A DNA stretch of 64,000 nucleotides, taken from assembly GCF_000621865.1 (NCBI RefSeq), contig NZ_JHXE01000015.1:78429-142428 (forward strand), read 5' to 3'. The translations under genes were made by a program, and so were the position numbers. The DNA is from Pseudobutyrivibrio sp. MD2005. GTDB taxonomy: Bacteria > Bacillota > Clostridia > Lachnospirales > Lachnospiraceae. The notes beneath the pieces are model-generated. The model searched no databases. It saw only the letters and a list, made by a program, of their open reading frames with translations, and was not told the DNA's origin. Numbering within the stretch: the stretch's first letter is position 1; each line of letters starts with the position of its first letter. Positions 46,453 to 54,932 of the stretch are shown piece by piece.

Positions 46453-47390
46453 AGGTAAATAGATTAGTTAACGTTGTATATTTTACAGATAATGGAAAGT
46501 CAGTTTATGAAAGATTAGTAGCTGGCTTTGAAAACTATGTATTTGAGGAAAAGCCCGCAGAATCTTCCTTAGAAGAATTCACTGCTAACAGCTTTAAATA
46601 TCATTTGCCTCTGGTTTTTATCGGGGCTACAGGGATTGCAGTAAGGACTATAGCACCATTTGTTTCTGACAAGCTGATGGATAGTCCTGTAATCGTAATC
46701 GATGAGTTAGGAATAAATGTAATTCCAGTATTGTCAGGCCATTTTGGTATGGCAAACGATTTGGTTAGGGAGTTTGCAGAGGCAATAAATGCAAATCCAG
46801 TGATTACAACAGCAACAGATATCAATAATGTTTTTTCCATAGATTCATTTGCAGTGAAAAATGGTTATCGTATAGTCGATAAAGGCAGCATCAAAACAAT
46901 TTCATCTATGCTTCTTAGAAATGAAAAGCCAGCTGTGGCTGTAGAAGGAGATAATATATTTGTAGATGGAAAGCTGATGCTTGTCAGGAAGAGCCTTGTT
47001 ATTGGAATGGGCTGCAAGAAAGGAAAAAGCTGCGAAGCCTTGCTTTCATTTTTGCTGGAATCTTATTCAGAAAAAGAATTAAGAGATAAGTTATATGCAA
47101 TAGTTTCTATAGATGCTAAGGATAAAGAGGAAGGTCTATTAAAGCTTGCAGCACTATTAGGAACAAAATTTATCACTTTCTCAGCAAATGAGTTAGAAGC
47201 AGTAGATGGTGACTTTACTGAATCGGAATTTGTAAAAGAAAATGTAGGCGTAGGAAATGTTAGTGAGAGAGCAGCTGTTTGTCTTGGGGCTTCGTTGATA
47301 CGTAAAAAGGAAGCAAGAGATGGCATGACAAAAGCTATAGCTGTTTTAGAAAAGGGAAAGAGTAAATGGCAGGAAGAATTTATATTATAG
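46449..47390 (+). CDS. cbiG: Cobalt-precorrin-5A hydrolase
   Basis: Opens the delta-lactone and releases acetaldehyde during ring contraction. It has 313 residues: an N-terminal domain with 'VFIGATGIAVRTIAPFVSDK' (~56-75), a middle part with 'IPVLSGHFGMANDLVREFA' and a C-terminal CobE-like domain starting 'LVIGMGCKKGKSCEALL' (~180-196). It overlaps cbiF by 4 nt and cbiH by 25 nt. Confidence 0.93.
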   Translation: MKVNRLVNVVYFTDNGKSVYERLVAGFENYVFEEKPAESSLEEFTANSFKYHLPLVFIGATGIAVRTIAPFVSDKLMDSPVIVIDELGINVIPVLSGHFGMANDLVREFAEAINANPVITTATDINNVFSIDSFAVKNGYRIVDKGSIKTISSMLLRNEKPAVAVEGDNIFVDGKLMLVRKSLVIGMGCKKGKSCEALLSFLLESYSEKELRDKLYAIVSIDAKDKEEGLLKLAALLGTKFITFSANELEAVDGDFTESEFVKENVGVGNVSERAAVCLGASLIRKKEARDGMTKAIAVLEKGKSKWQEEFIL

Positions 47391-48121
47391 GAATGGGACC
47401 AGGATATAGAAGTATGATGACAGAGGAAGCTTTTACAGCCATGGAAAAGTCTGATGTTATCGTTGGGTATACGGTCTATGTTGATTTGGTCAAAGAGCAT
47501 TTTCCAGAGAAAGAGTTTTTTACTACACCAATGCGTCAAGAGATAGAAAGATGCAGAGCCTGTTTTGACTTTGCCATAGAAGGTAAGGATGTAGCATTTA
47601 TCTGTAGTGGAGATGCTGGAGTTTATGGCATGGCTGCTCCTATGTACGAACTTTTACCTGAATACGTAAATGCGAATTCGGATTTAACAGAAGAAAATCT
47701 TATAGTGATACCCGGTGTTACTGCAGCAATTTCTGGAGCAGCAGTGCTAGGGGCACCAATAAATCATGATTTTTGCGTTATCAGCCTAAGCGATTTGTTA
47801 ACCCCATGGGAAATGATAGAAAAGAGGCTTAAGGCTGCTATAGATGGAGATTTTGCCATCGCAATTTACAATCCATCTAGCAAAAAGAGACATGATTATC
47901 TGAAGAGAGCATGTGAGATTATGCTTGCTGCTGGGGCAAGTGAAAATAGAGCCTGCGGATATGTTGAAAACATAGGCAGAGAAGGAACAAAATCGGTTGT
48001 AATGCCTCTAGGGGAATTGAAAGAGGCTGAAGTAAATATGTTTACAACAGTGTTTATTGGAAATTCAAAAAGTGAAATAGTGCTAGGTAAGCTTGTTACA
48101 AAAAGAGGATATCAAATTTGA
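47366..48121 (+). CDS. cbiH: Cobalt-factor III / precorrin-3B C17-methyltransferase
   Basis: Ring-contracting SAM-dependent methylase, 251 residues. Motifs are 'IYIIGMGPGYRSMMTEEAF' (~5-23), 'VAFICSGDAGVYGMA' (~73-87), 'VIPGVTAAISGAAVLGAPI' and 'AIYNPSSKKRHDYL'. AAAGGGAAAGAG precedes the ATG within cbiG. It is followed by a TTG-started fusion gene overlapping 4 nt. Confidence 0.95.
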   Translation: MAGRIYIIGMGPGYRSMMTEEAFTAMEKSDVIVGYTVYVDLVKEHFPEKEFFTTPMRQEIERCRACFDFAIEGKDVAFICSGDAGVYGMAAPMYELLPEYVNANSDLTEENLIVIPGVTAAISGAAVLGAPINHDFCVISLSDLLTPWEMIEKRLKAAIDGDFAIAIYNPSSKKRHDYLKRACEIMLAAGASENRACGYVENIGREGTKSVVMPLGELKEAEVNMFTTVFIGNSKSEIVLGKLVTKRGYQI

Positions 48122-50163
48122 AAAAAATAATAATCTTTGGCGGGACTACTGAAGGCAGACAATTAGCAGAGCTATTGGCTCATGCAGGGATTTCGGTAGT
48201 ATACTGCGTAGCAACTGAATATGGCAAAGAGACTGTTTTTGAGGATGAGCTCATAGATGTAAGAATTGGCCGTATGGATTATAGGGCTATGACTCGTATG
48301 TTTGAAAATGAGCACCCAGATGTGATTGTTGATGGAACACATCCATTTGCTGAAATTGTAAAAAAGGAAATAGATAATGCTCTGTTTGAATATAAGCAGA
48401 TTCCGTTTTTTAGAGTTCGAAGAGATGAAGTGGACATAGATTATAGTGGCTGTGAGTTCTTTGATAATACTGCTGATTGCGCAAAAGCTCTAGAGAACAC
48501 AGAGGGGAATATCTTTCTTACAACAGGAAGTAAGGAACTAAAGGTTTTTTGTCAGAATGAATCATTGAAAGATAGATTGATAGTCCGTGTAATCCCTAGC
48601 GTAGAAAGCCTTAATATCTGCTATGAAAATGGCCTAACCGGTAAGCAGATTATTGCTATGCAGGGCCCATTTTCAACTGCAATGAATCGTATTCAGCTGC
48701 GAGATACCAAGGCAGATATTCTTGTTCTTAAGGAAAGCGGCAAGGTCAGCGGAGAAGCAGAAAGAATTAATGCTGCCAAATCCGAAGGGGTTAAATGCTT
48801 TATCATAAAAAGACCTTCTGAAACAATAGAAGGCATACCTTTAAAAGATACCATTAGTGAATTAGAAAACTTACTTGAAACCACCCTCACCCAAACTGCA
48901 TTTGAAGAAATAACACCAGATATAAAGGTGGATATAATTTTGGCGGGCTTTGGAATGGGATTTGGATCTCTTACAGAAGAGGTCAAAGCTAAAATAGCGG
49001 AAGCTGATATTGTGTTTGGAGCGCCAAGACTAATATCAGTTATTGACTGCAAAGCAAGGAAATATCCATATTATTTAGCTGCTGATATCATACCTGTTTT
49101 GAATGAAAAAGCAGATTCGATTTCCACTGGGAAAATAAAAGCTGTTATTTTGTTTTCAGGTGATACAGGCTTTTATAGTGGAACCAAAAAGATGATAGAA
49201 GCATTAAAGCATGATGGAAGATTCAAGACTACTATTCTTCCTGGAATATCATCAATCAGTGCTTTGGCGGCTAGATGTGGTGAGAGCGTAGAGGATGCTT
49301 ATGTCATGAGCACCCATGGAATATCTGAGGGAGATTGGCAGCCTGAGTTAATAGAGGCAGTTAAATACTCAAAAAAGACCTATACACTTACTTCAGGTTC
49401 TAAAGATGTAAGAATTATTGGTGAAATCCTTCTTAAGCTAGAAAACCTCTTCCAGCTTAAATTTGACATTGTAGCGGGATACAATCTTTATTCTAATGAA
49501 AAACTGATTAGATGTAATGCAGCGAAATGTGCAGCCTTGGCAGAAGAAGGGCTTTGCGTAATGCTGATTAAAACAAGAAATCCTCTTGAAAAGAGATTGT
49601 CTCCGGGATTAAAAGATAATGTTTTCTTGCGAAACAAAACACCTATGTCAAAAGAAGAGGTTAGGGCTCTTTCTATCTGTAAATTAGGCGTTACAGAAAA
49701 TTCTGTTGTTTATGATATTGGAAGCGGTAGTGGCTCGGTGGCAGTTGAACTGGGGCTTTTGCATCCTTCCATTAACGTATATGCGATAGAATTCAAAGAG
49801 GAAGCTTGTGAGCTAATCAAAGAAAACATTAATATGTTTGCCCTTAAAAATGTAAAGCTTATTCCTGGTGTTGCGCCAGAAGCTTTGAAGGATTTGCCAT
49901 CACCAACACATGTATTTATTGGTGGAAGCGGGGGCAGATTAGAAGAGATAATAAAAGTCTTAGAAGATAAGGGCGCCGGCATTAGAGTGGTTATAAATGC
50001 GGTTACTTTGGAGACCATTTCAGAAATCAATCGTGTCTTAAAACAAAACGGAATTGAGCATGCCGACTTTGTTCAGGTATCAATAAGCAAGGCTAAGACG
50101 GTGGGCGAATACAATATCCTACAGGCTCAAAATCCCGTATACGTAGTATCGTTCACATTATAA
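48118..50163 (+). CDS. cbiJET: CbiJ-CbiE-CbiT fusion: precorrin-6A reductase and precorrin-6Y/7/8 methyltransferase-decarboxylase
   Basis: A 681-residue trifunctional protein. Residues ~1-255 are CbiJ ('IIIFGGTTEGRQLAELLA', 'VDGTHPFAEIV', 'FLTTGSKELKVF'). Residues ~270-480 are the CbiE C5-methylase ('DIILAGFGMGFGSLTEEV', 'ILFSGDTGFYSGTKKM', 'ILPGISSISALAARCG'). Residues ~505-681 are the CbiT C15-methylase/decarboxylase ('VVYDIGSGSGSVAVELGLL'). CbiE-CbiT fusion is the CobL pattern; the added CbiJ makes three successive steps in one chain. It starts at TTG 48118 on the cbiH stop. It is followed by a 164-nt gap. Confidence 0.93.
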   Translation: MKKIIIFGGTTEGRQLAELLAHAGISVVYCVATEYGKETVFEDELIDVRIGRMDYRAMTRMFENEHPDVIVDGTHPFAEIVKKEIDNALFEYKQIPFFRVRRDEVDIDYSGCEFFDNTADCAKALENTEGNIFLTTGSKELKVFCQNESLKDRLIVRVIPSVESLNICYENGLTGKQIIAMQGPFSTAMNRIQLRDTKADILVLKESGKVSGEAERINAAKSEGVKCFIIKRPSETIEGIPLKDTISELENLLETTLTQTAFEEITPDIKVDIILAGFGMGFGSLTEEVKAKIAEADIVFGAPRLISVIDCKARKYPYYLAADIIPVLNEKADSISTGKIKAVILFSGDTGFYSGTKKMIEALKHDGRFKTTILPGISSISALAARCGESVEDAYVMSTHGISEGDWQPELIEAVKYSKKTYTLTSGSKDVRIIGEILLKLENLFQLKFDIVAGYNLYSNEKLIRCNAAKCAALAEEGLCVMLIKTRNPLEKRLSPGLKDNVFLRNKTPMSKEEVRALSICKLGVTENSVVYDIGSGSGSVAVELGLLHPSINVYAIEFKEEACELIKENINMFALKNVKLIPGVAPEALKDLPSPTHVFIGGSGGRLEEIIKVLEDKGAGIRVVINAVTLETISEINRVLKQNGIEHADFVQVSISKAKTVGEYNILQAQNPVYVVSFTL

Positions 50164-50261
50164 GATGGGATATGAGTTAGGATAGCTTGTAGCTAACAAT
50201 CATGGCTATTACTCAAGCGAAGCATTCTACGCTGAGCGGAGTGATAGACAGGATTGTAAGC

Positions 50262-50321
50262 GTAACAAGCGAGCCAAAGACTAGGATTAGATAAAAGTAA
50301 CAAGCGAGCCAAAGACTAGGA
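50262..50321 (+). repeat. Two 25-bp direct repeats before cbiA
   Basis: A 25-nt unit beginning GTAACAAGCGAGCCAAAGAC occurs at 50262-50286 and again at 50297-50321. The end of the second copy (AGGAG) is the ribosome site of cbiA. An imperfect hairpin of ACTC-GC-AGC / GCT-GC-AGTG pattern lies at ~50211-50243. Nothing else is seen in this gap. Confidence 0.8.
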
Positions 50322-50327
50322 GTTTAT

Positions 50328-51680
50328 ATGAATTATCCAAGAATTATGATTGCAGCCACTGGAAGTGGCACAGGAAAAACTACAATTACATGTGGAATTT
50401 TAGCAGCCCTTAAGGATAAGGGCTTAAATCCTTGTAGTTTTAAGTGCGGTCCAGATTATATAGACCCTATGTTTCATAGAAATGTACTGGGACTCGAAGC
50501 TGGCAATCTTGATACATTTTTTACTGAGGATGATGTCACAACGAGCTTGTTTTTAGATGAATATGCGGGTGATGTTGCTGTTATAGAAGGAGTTATGGGA
50601 CTGTATGATGGACTTGGAGGTACCCAAATAAAAGGCTCCTCCTACGATTTAGCCAGAGTTCTCAAAGCACCAATTGTTTTAGTAATAAATGGTAGAGGAA
50701 TGGGACGCTCTATTCTCGCAGAAATCAAGGGATTTTTATCATATGATAAAAGTAATCTTATAAAAGGTGTTGTGTTAAATAAAGTTTCAAAGGGATTTGC
50801 CAAGACTTTATCTAATCTTATTGAAACAGAGCTTGGAATCAAGGTTGTTGGCTATGTAGAAAACAATCAGGCAGTTTCTGTTGATAGTAGACACTTAGGC
50901 CTAGTGATGCCTAATGAAATAGATACTATAAATGAAAAGCTAAGTGTAGTCCGTGATATTGTAAAAGAGGGCATTGATTTAAATTGTATTCTTGATATAG
51001 CAAGAAGTGCTGAGGATATAGAGGCTGCATGTAATCAGTCTGATATCGTAAATGCGAATCACATGAAGCTTGCAGTAGCTCGTGATGAAGCTTTTTGTTT
51101 TTATTACAAAGAAAATCTTAGGATGCTTGAGAGAGCAGGAGTTGAGCTAGAGTATTTTTCGCCTATTCATGACAAAGTGTTGCCAAAGGATATTAATGGT
51201 ATTCTTTTAGGTGGTGGCTATCCAGAAAACTATCTAAATGAGCTTGCAAATAACGGTAGCATTAAGACTGCTATCAAGAAAGCTATTGATAGAGGAATGC
51301 CTGTTTTGGCAGAGTGCGGCGGATTTATGTATCTGCTTGAATATATAGCAAATAAAGAAGAAAAAATGTATCAGATGGTTGGAGCAATTTCAGGTAGTTC
51401 CAGCTTTAAAGGCAAGCTAGTTCGTTTTGGATATGTTACAATAGAAAAAGATGATACCTTTTTAATTAAGGGACACGAATTTCATTATTATGATTCAGAT
51501 AATAATGGGGGAGATTTGTCGGTCACAAAGGCATCTACAGGTTCCACTGTAAAAGGAATGCATTTTAACGGAAGGCTTTGTGTGGGGTATCCTCATTTGT
51601 ATTATCCATCATCACCAAAATTTGTGGAAAACTTCTTGGAGGCAATGAAAGATTATGGAAAATGTAAGATATCTATTTGA
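50328..51680 (+). CDS. cbiA: Cobyrinate a,c-diamide synthase
   Basis: ATP- and glutamine-dependent amidation of the a and c side chains. It has 450 residues. The P-loop is 'IAATGSGTGKTTITCGIL' (~7-24), with 'CGPDYIDPMFHRNVLG' (~41-56) and 'EGVMGLYDG'. The amidotransferase half has 'LLGGGYPENYLNELANN' and the nucleophile in 'PVLAECGGFMYLLEY'. It overlaps cobT by 26 nt. Confidence 0.95.
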   Translation: MNYPRIMIAATGSGTGKTTITCGILAALKDKGLNPCSFKCGPDYIDPMFHRNVLGLEAGNLDTFFTEDDVTTSLFLDEYAGDVAVIEGVMGLYDGLGGTQIKGSSYDLARVLKAPIVLVINGRGMGRSILAEIKGFLSYDKSNLIKGVVLNKVSKGFAKTLSNLIETELGIKVVGYVENNQAVSVDSRHLGLVMPNEIDTINEKLSVVRDIVKEGIDLNCILDIARSAEDIEAACNQSDIVNANHMKLAVARDEAFCFYYKENLRMLERAGVELEYFSPIHDKVLPKDINGILLGGGYPENYLNELANNGSIKTAIKKAIDRGMPVLAECGGFMYLLEYIANKEEKMYQMVGAISGSSSFKGKLVRFGYVTIEKDDTFLIKGHEFHYYDSDNNGGDLSVTKASTGSTVKGMHFNGRLCVGYPHLYYPSSPKFVENFLEAMKDYGKCKISI

Positions 51681-52740
51681 TGATATTTTAGAGAACAAAA
51701 TTAAAATTGAACCAGTCGACAAGAGTCGAATTGCTGAGATAAAAAAAGAATGGGATAGAGTTTCTAAGCCGATAGATAGTTTTGGAAAATACGAGGATTT
51801 TCATTCTAAGATTGCAGCTATTCAAGGCTTTGATGCGCCAGATTTATCTCATATGAGACTGATTGTCAGCTGCGGTGATCACGGAATTGTTGAAGAAGGT
51901 GTTAGTCAGGCAGATCAGGATGTTACCAGAATCTGTGCGACAAACATTGGAAAGGGACTTACCACTGTTGGCGTTATGGCCAGATCACTTGGCATCGATA
52001 TTATGGCAGTGGACGTAGGCATTAATTATGCACATGAGGTTCCATACACATTAAACAGACGAGTAAAGTATGGTACATGCAATTTCTTAAAGCAGCCAGC
52101 AATGTCTGTGGAGGAGTTCTCCAGAGCAGTGCAGGTGGGCATGGATCTTGTTAAGGATAGTAAAGAATGTGGCTATGATGTTTTACTTGTAGGTGAAATG
52201 GGGATAGGAAATACCACATCGGCAGCTGTTGTTGCTGGATATCTATTAGACTTAAATGCAGAGGCTGTTACTGGCCGAGGCGCAGGTCTTGATGATGAGA
52301 GCTATTCAAAAAAACGTGCGGTGGTTTCCATGGCACTTTCCATGTACAGTGGGCTGTCTCCAGTGGAAATATGCAGCTATTTTGGTGGCTTGGAGCTGGC
52401 TTGTATGACCGGCATTATTTTAGGAGGAGCATTGTATAAAGTCCCTGTAATATTGGATGGAATGCTTAGCCTTGTGTCAGCAGTAGTTGCAGATAGATTA
52501 TTAGATAACACCAGAGATTACTTGATCCCTTCTCATATTAGCAAGGAGCCGGTTTCAAGAAAGCTTGCAAGCAAGCTCAAGCTAGAGCCAATATTCGACG
52601 CAAATATGGCTGTTGGCGAGGGAACAGGAGCTGTTATGATGGCATCTTCTCTTAGACTTGCTGATACAGTATTTCATGATGCATTGAAGTTTGGTGATTC
52701 TGGTGTAGACCAGTATGAAAATTATAATTCGAATATATGA
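51655..52740 (+). CDS. cobT: Nicotinate-nucleotide-dimethylbenzimidazole phosphoribosyltransferase
   Basis: Activates the lower-ligand base as its alpha-ribotide. It has 361 residues. Motifs are 'VSCGDHGIVEEGVSQ' (~70-84), 'GEMGIGNTTSAAVVAGYLL' (~181-199), 'GRGAGLDDESY' and the catalytic-Glu region 'MAVGEGTGAVMMASSL' near the end. The nearest GGAGG is 12 nt upstream of the ATG, inside cbiA. No gene for making dimethylbenzimidazole is in the window, so another base may be used. Confidence 0.95.
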   Translation: MENVRYLFDDILENKIKIEPVDKSRIAEIKKEWDRVSKPIDSFGKYEDFHSKIAAIQGFDAPDLSHMRLIVSCGDHGIVEEGVSQADQDVTRICATNIGKGLTTVGVMARSLGIDIMAVDVGINYAHEVPYTLNRRVKYGTCNFLKQPAMSVEEFSRAVQVGMDLVKDSKECGYDVLLVGEMGIGNTTSAAVVAGYLLDLNAEAVTGRGAGLDDESYSKKRAVVSMALSMYSGLSPVEICSYFGGLELACMTGIILGGALYKVPVILDGMLSLVSAVVADRLLDNTRDYLIPSHISKEPVSRKLASKLKLEPIFDANMAVGEGTGAVMMASSLRLADTVFHDALKFGDSGVDQYENYNSNI

Positions 52741-53258
52741 TTACATTGATTTATGGCGGAAGTGGTAGTGGTAAATCTGCTTTTGCGGAGGATATTGTAT
52801 GTTCCACCGATTTTAAAAACAGATATTACCTTGCTACCATGGCATCAGCAGATGAAGAAAGCAACAAAAGAATAGATAGACACAGAAAGCTTCGGGAAGG
52901 AAAAGACTTCGTTACCCTTGAATATCCTACAGATATAAATAGAGCAGCAGAAGATATTCAAAAAGATTCTATTGTATTGCTGGAATGTATGTCTAATCTT
53001 GTGGCTAACGAAATGTTTGGAAATGGTAAATGTGTGCCTTCACTTGTTTGTGCAGACAAAATTATTGCGGATATCAAAGCACTTGAAGAGCAGGCTTCCC
53101 ATATCGTTATTGTCACTAATAATATTTTTGAAGACGGAAATACCTATGATGAATGGACGAAAGAATATATGCGTGCATTGGGCAAAATAAATGTAGAATT
53201 AGCCCGTGTTGCAAAGGATGTCTATGAGGTTGTTGTCGGAATTGGAATCAAACTATGA
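52737..53258 (+). CDS. cobU: CobU-like adenosylcobinamide kinase/guanylyltransferase (altered C-terminal motif)
   Basis: A 173-residue P-loop protein of the CobU family. It phosphorylates adenosylcobinamide and makes GDP-cobinamide. Seen: P-loop 'YGGSGSGKSAFAE' (~5-17), 'YYLATMASADEE' and the guanylylated-His motif 'RIDRHRKLR' (~44-52). The usual third motif (TNEVGxGIVP) is replaced by 'TNNIFEDGNTYDEW' (~123-136). A second, shorter paralogue with that motif but no His motif lies at 54025. It overlaps cobT and cobS by 4 nt each. Confidence 0.9.
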   Translation: MITLIYGGSGSGKSAFAEDIVCSTDFKNRYYLATMASADEESNKRIDRHRKLREGKDFVTLEYPTDINRAAEDIQKDSIVLLECMSNLVANEMFGNGKCVPSLVCADKIIADIKALEEQASHIVIVTNNIFEDGNTYDEWTKEYMRALGKINVELARVAKDVYEVVVGIGIKL

Positions 53259-54028
53259 GAATCATTAAATCAATTATTGTGGCATTTTCTATGTATTCTA
53301 GAATTCCTATGCCTAGGTTTACCTGGGGCTCAGAAGATATGAAATATCATTTTATCTTTTTCCCTTGGGTTGGCGCTGTTATCGGATTGATTGAATACGG
53401 TTGGAGACTGTTATGTGAATATTTCACAGTTCCACATATCGTATTTACGTTAATTGCCATTGCCATTCCACTAATTGTTACAGGTGGATTTCATGTAGAT
53501 GGATTTATGGATACAGTAGATGCCTTGTCATCTTATCAGGATAAAGAAAAAAGGCTTGAGATACTGAAAGATCCACATATCGGTGCCTTTGCTGTGATAG
53601 GTTTAGTTGTATATGGATTGTTCATGACATCCGCTATCTATCTTATGGATCACAGTGGATTTATTGCATGGTCCATTATCTTTTTTGAATCTAGAGCTGT
53701 TAGTGGAATTTGTGCTATTAATTATAAAAAGGCTAAAAACAGTGGCTCTTTACATGTGGAATCAAATACTGCCAGTGAAAAGGTGGTTGTGACTTCTCTT
53801 GCAATTCAATTTGTAATTGTATCTATTGTTGCAGGACACTATTTGCAGTTATATTGGAATGTGGCCTTAGTACCACTTGTAATAGTATTAATTTATTATT
53901 ACTTTATGTCACGTGACAAATTTGGTGGAGTTACCGGAGATTTGGCGGGCTGGTTTGTATGCTCGGCTGAATTGTGGTCTGGGCTGGCAGTTGGCGTATT
54001 TTCATTCATAAATGGTATTAGGATATGA
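53255..54028 (+). CDS. cobS: Adenosylcobinamide-GDP ribazoletransferase (cobalamin synthase)
   Basis: Membrane enzyme that joins AdoCbi-GDP with alpha-ribazole. It has 257 residues with six or so helices. Signatures are 'AFSMYSRIPMP' (~9-19), 'GGFHVDGFMDTVDALSSYQD' (~77-96), 'RLEILKDPHIGAFAVIG' and 'GGVTGDLAGWF' near the C-terminus. ATG overlaps the cobU stop. Confidence 0.95.
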   Translation: MRIIKSIIVAFSMYSRIPMPRFTWGSEDMKYHFIFFPWVGAVIGLIEYGWRLLCEYFTVPHIVFTLIAIAIPLIVTGGFHVDGFMDTVDALSSYQDKEKRLEILKDPHIGAFAVIGLVVYGLFMTSAIYLMDHSGFIAWSIIFFESRAVSGICAINYKKAKNSGSLHVESNTASEKVVVTSLAIQFVIVSIVAGHYLQLYWNVALVPLVIVLIYYYFMSRDKFGGVTGDLAGWFVCSAELWSGLAVGVFSFINGIRI

Positions 54029-54357
54029 TTTTAGTAGTAGGTGGAAGTTATCAAGGCAAAACAGAATATGCACTTCATAATTTTTCAGAAGCAAGATTTC
54101 TCAATCAGGCGCATCTATTAATAAAAAAGAGACTTAGTGAGGGAAAAAGTGAAGAAGACATCCTATCTGAAATTCGTAGTTCTACCGCAGAGGGGAACTG
54201 GGTTATTATTTCAGATGATGTAGGAAATGGAGTAGTTCCTATAGATGAGGATGAAAGAATTTGGCGTGAAGTATCTGGAAGAATACTTATTGAACTAGCA
54301 AAGGATGCATCAGAGGTCCATAGAGTAATCATGGGTATTGGTCAGAGGATAAAATGA
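54025..54357 (+). CDS. Short CobU paralogue
   Basis: A 110-residue protein with a CobU-type P-loop 'VVGGSYQGKTEYAL' (~3-16) and the motif that the longer CobU lacks, 'SDDVGNGVVPIDEDERIWRE' (~64-83). The His-containing middle motif is missing. It may have only the kinase activity, or act with the 173-residue CobU as a two-subunit enzyme; both are inference. It overlaps cobS and cobC by 4 nt, deep in the operon. Confidence 0.8.
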   Translation: MILVVGGSYQGKTEYALHNFSEARFLNQAHLLIKKRLSEGKSEEDILSEIRSSTAEGNWVIISDDVGNGVVPIDEDERIWREVSGRILIELAKDASEVHRVIMGIGQRIK

Positions 54358-54932
54358 TGAATAAAACAATTACTCTTATCAGGCATGGAAAGACTGCTGG
54401 TAATTTTGAAAAGAAATACATCGGAGTTACTGACGAGCAGATGACTCTTGCTGGCGAAGAAGAAATTAGAGAAAGAATTTATCCTGAGGCTGACATTGTT
54501 TTTGCCAGCCCTCTAAAACGATGTGTAAGAACCGCGGAAATAATCTATCCTAAAATTGATATCCATGTTATAGACGAGCTTAGAGAAACAGATTTTGGAC
54601 ATTTTGAAGGCAAAAACTATATTGAGCTTTCAGATGATAAAGAGTATATGCAGTGGATTGAATCTGGCGGGGAAGCACCGTTTCCAGGTGGCGAGAGTAT
54701 GGCAGAGGCAACAAGTAGGGTAATGTTAGGCTTTGAGAAGCTTATCAAATTATCTAAAGAATATAATAATATCTCGGCAGTAGTTCATGGCGGGACTATT
54801 ATGTCAATTTTAAGTACCCTCTTTGAAGGAGAGTACTATTCATATCATGTAGAAAATGGTGAGGGATATACATTTGATTTATCATCTAACGGCCTTTATT
54901 CTGGGCTATTTACTCGATCTTTTCTTAGGTGA
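54354..54932 (+). CDS. cobC: Histidine phosphatase, probable alpha-ribazole phosphatase
   Basis: A 192-residue phosphoglycerate-mutase-like phosphatase. The phosphohistidine motif is 'TLIRHGKTAGN' (~5-15), the second Arg 'SPLKRCVRTAEI' (~56-67), the acid 'ELRETDFGHFEGK' (~80-92) and the second His 'SAVVHGGTIMSIL'. The gene context points to removal of the alpha-ribazole phosphate (CobC), though general phosphatases look alike. Its 3' end overlaps cbiB by up to 77 nt. Confidence 0.88.
   Translation: MMNKTITLIRHGKTAGNFEKKYIGVTDEQMTLAGEEEIRERIYPEADIVFASPLKRCVRTAEIIYPKIDIHVIDELRETDFGHFEGKNYIELSDDKEYMQWIESGGEAPFPGGESMAEATSRVMLGFEKLIKLSKEYNNISAVVHGGTIMSILSTLFEGEYYSYHVENGEGYTFDLSSNGLYSGLFTRSFLR

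Noticed and set aside
50164..50327. A second cobalamin riboswitch before cbiA
   Set aside because: None of the conserved aptamer pieces is present; only the 25-bp duplication and a weak hairpin are seen.
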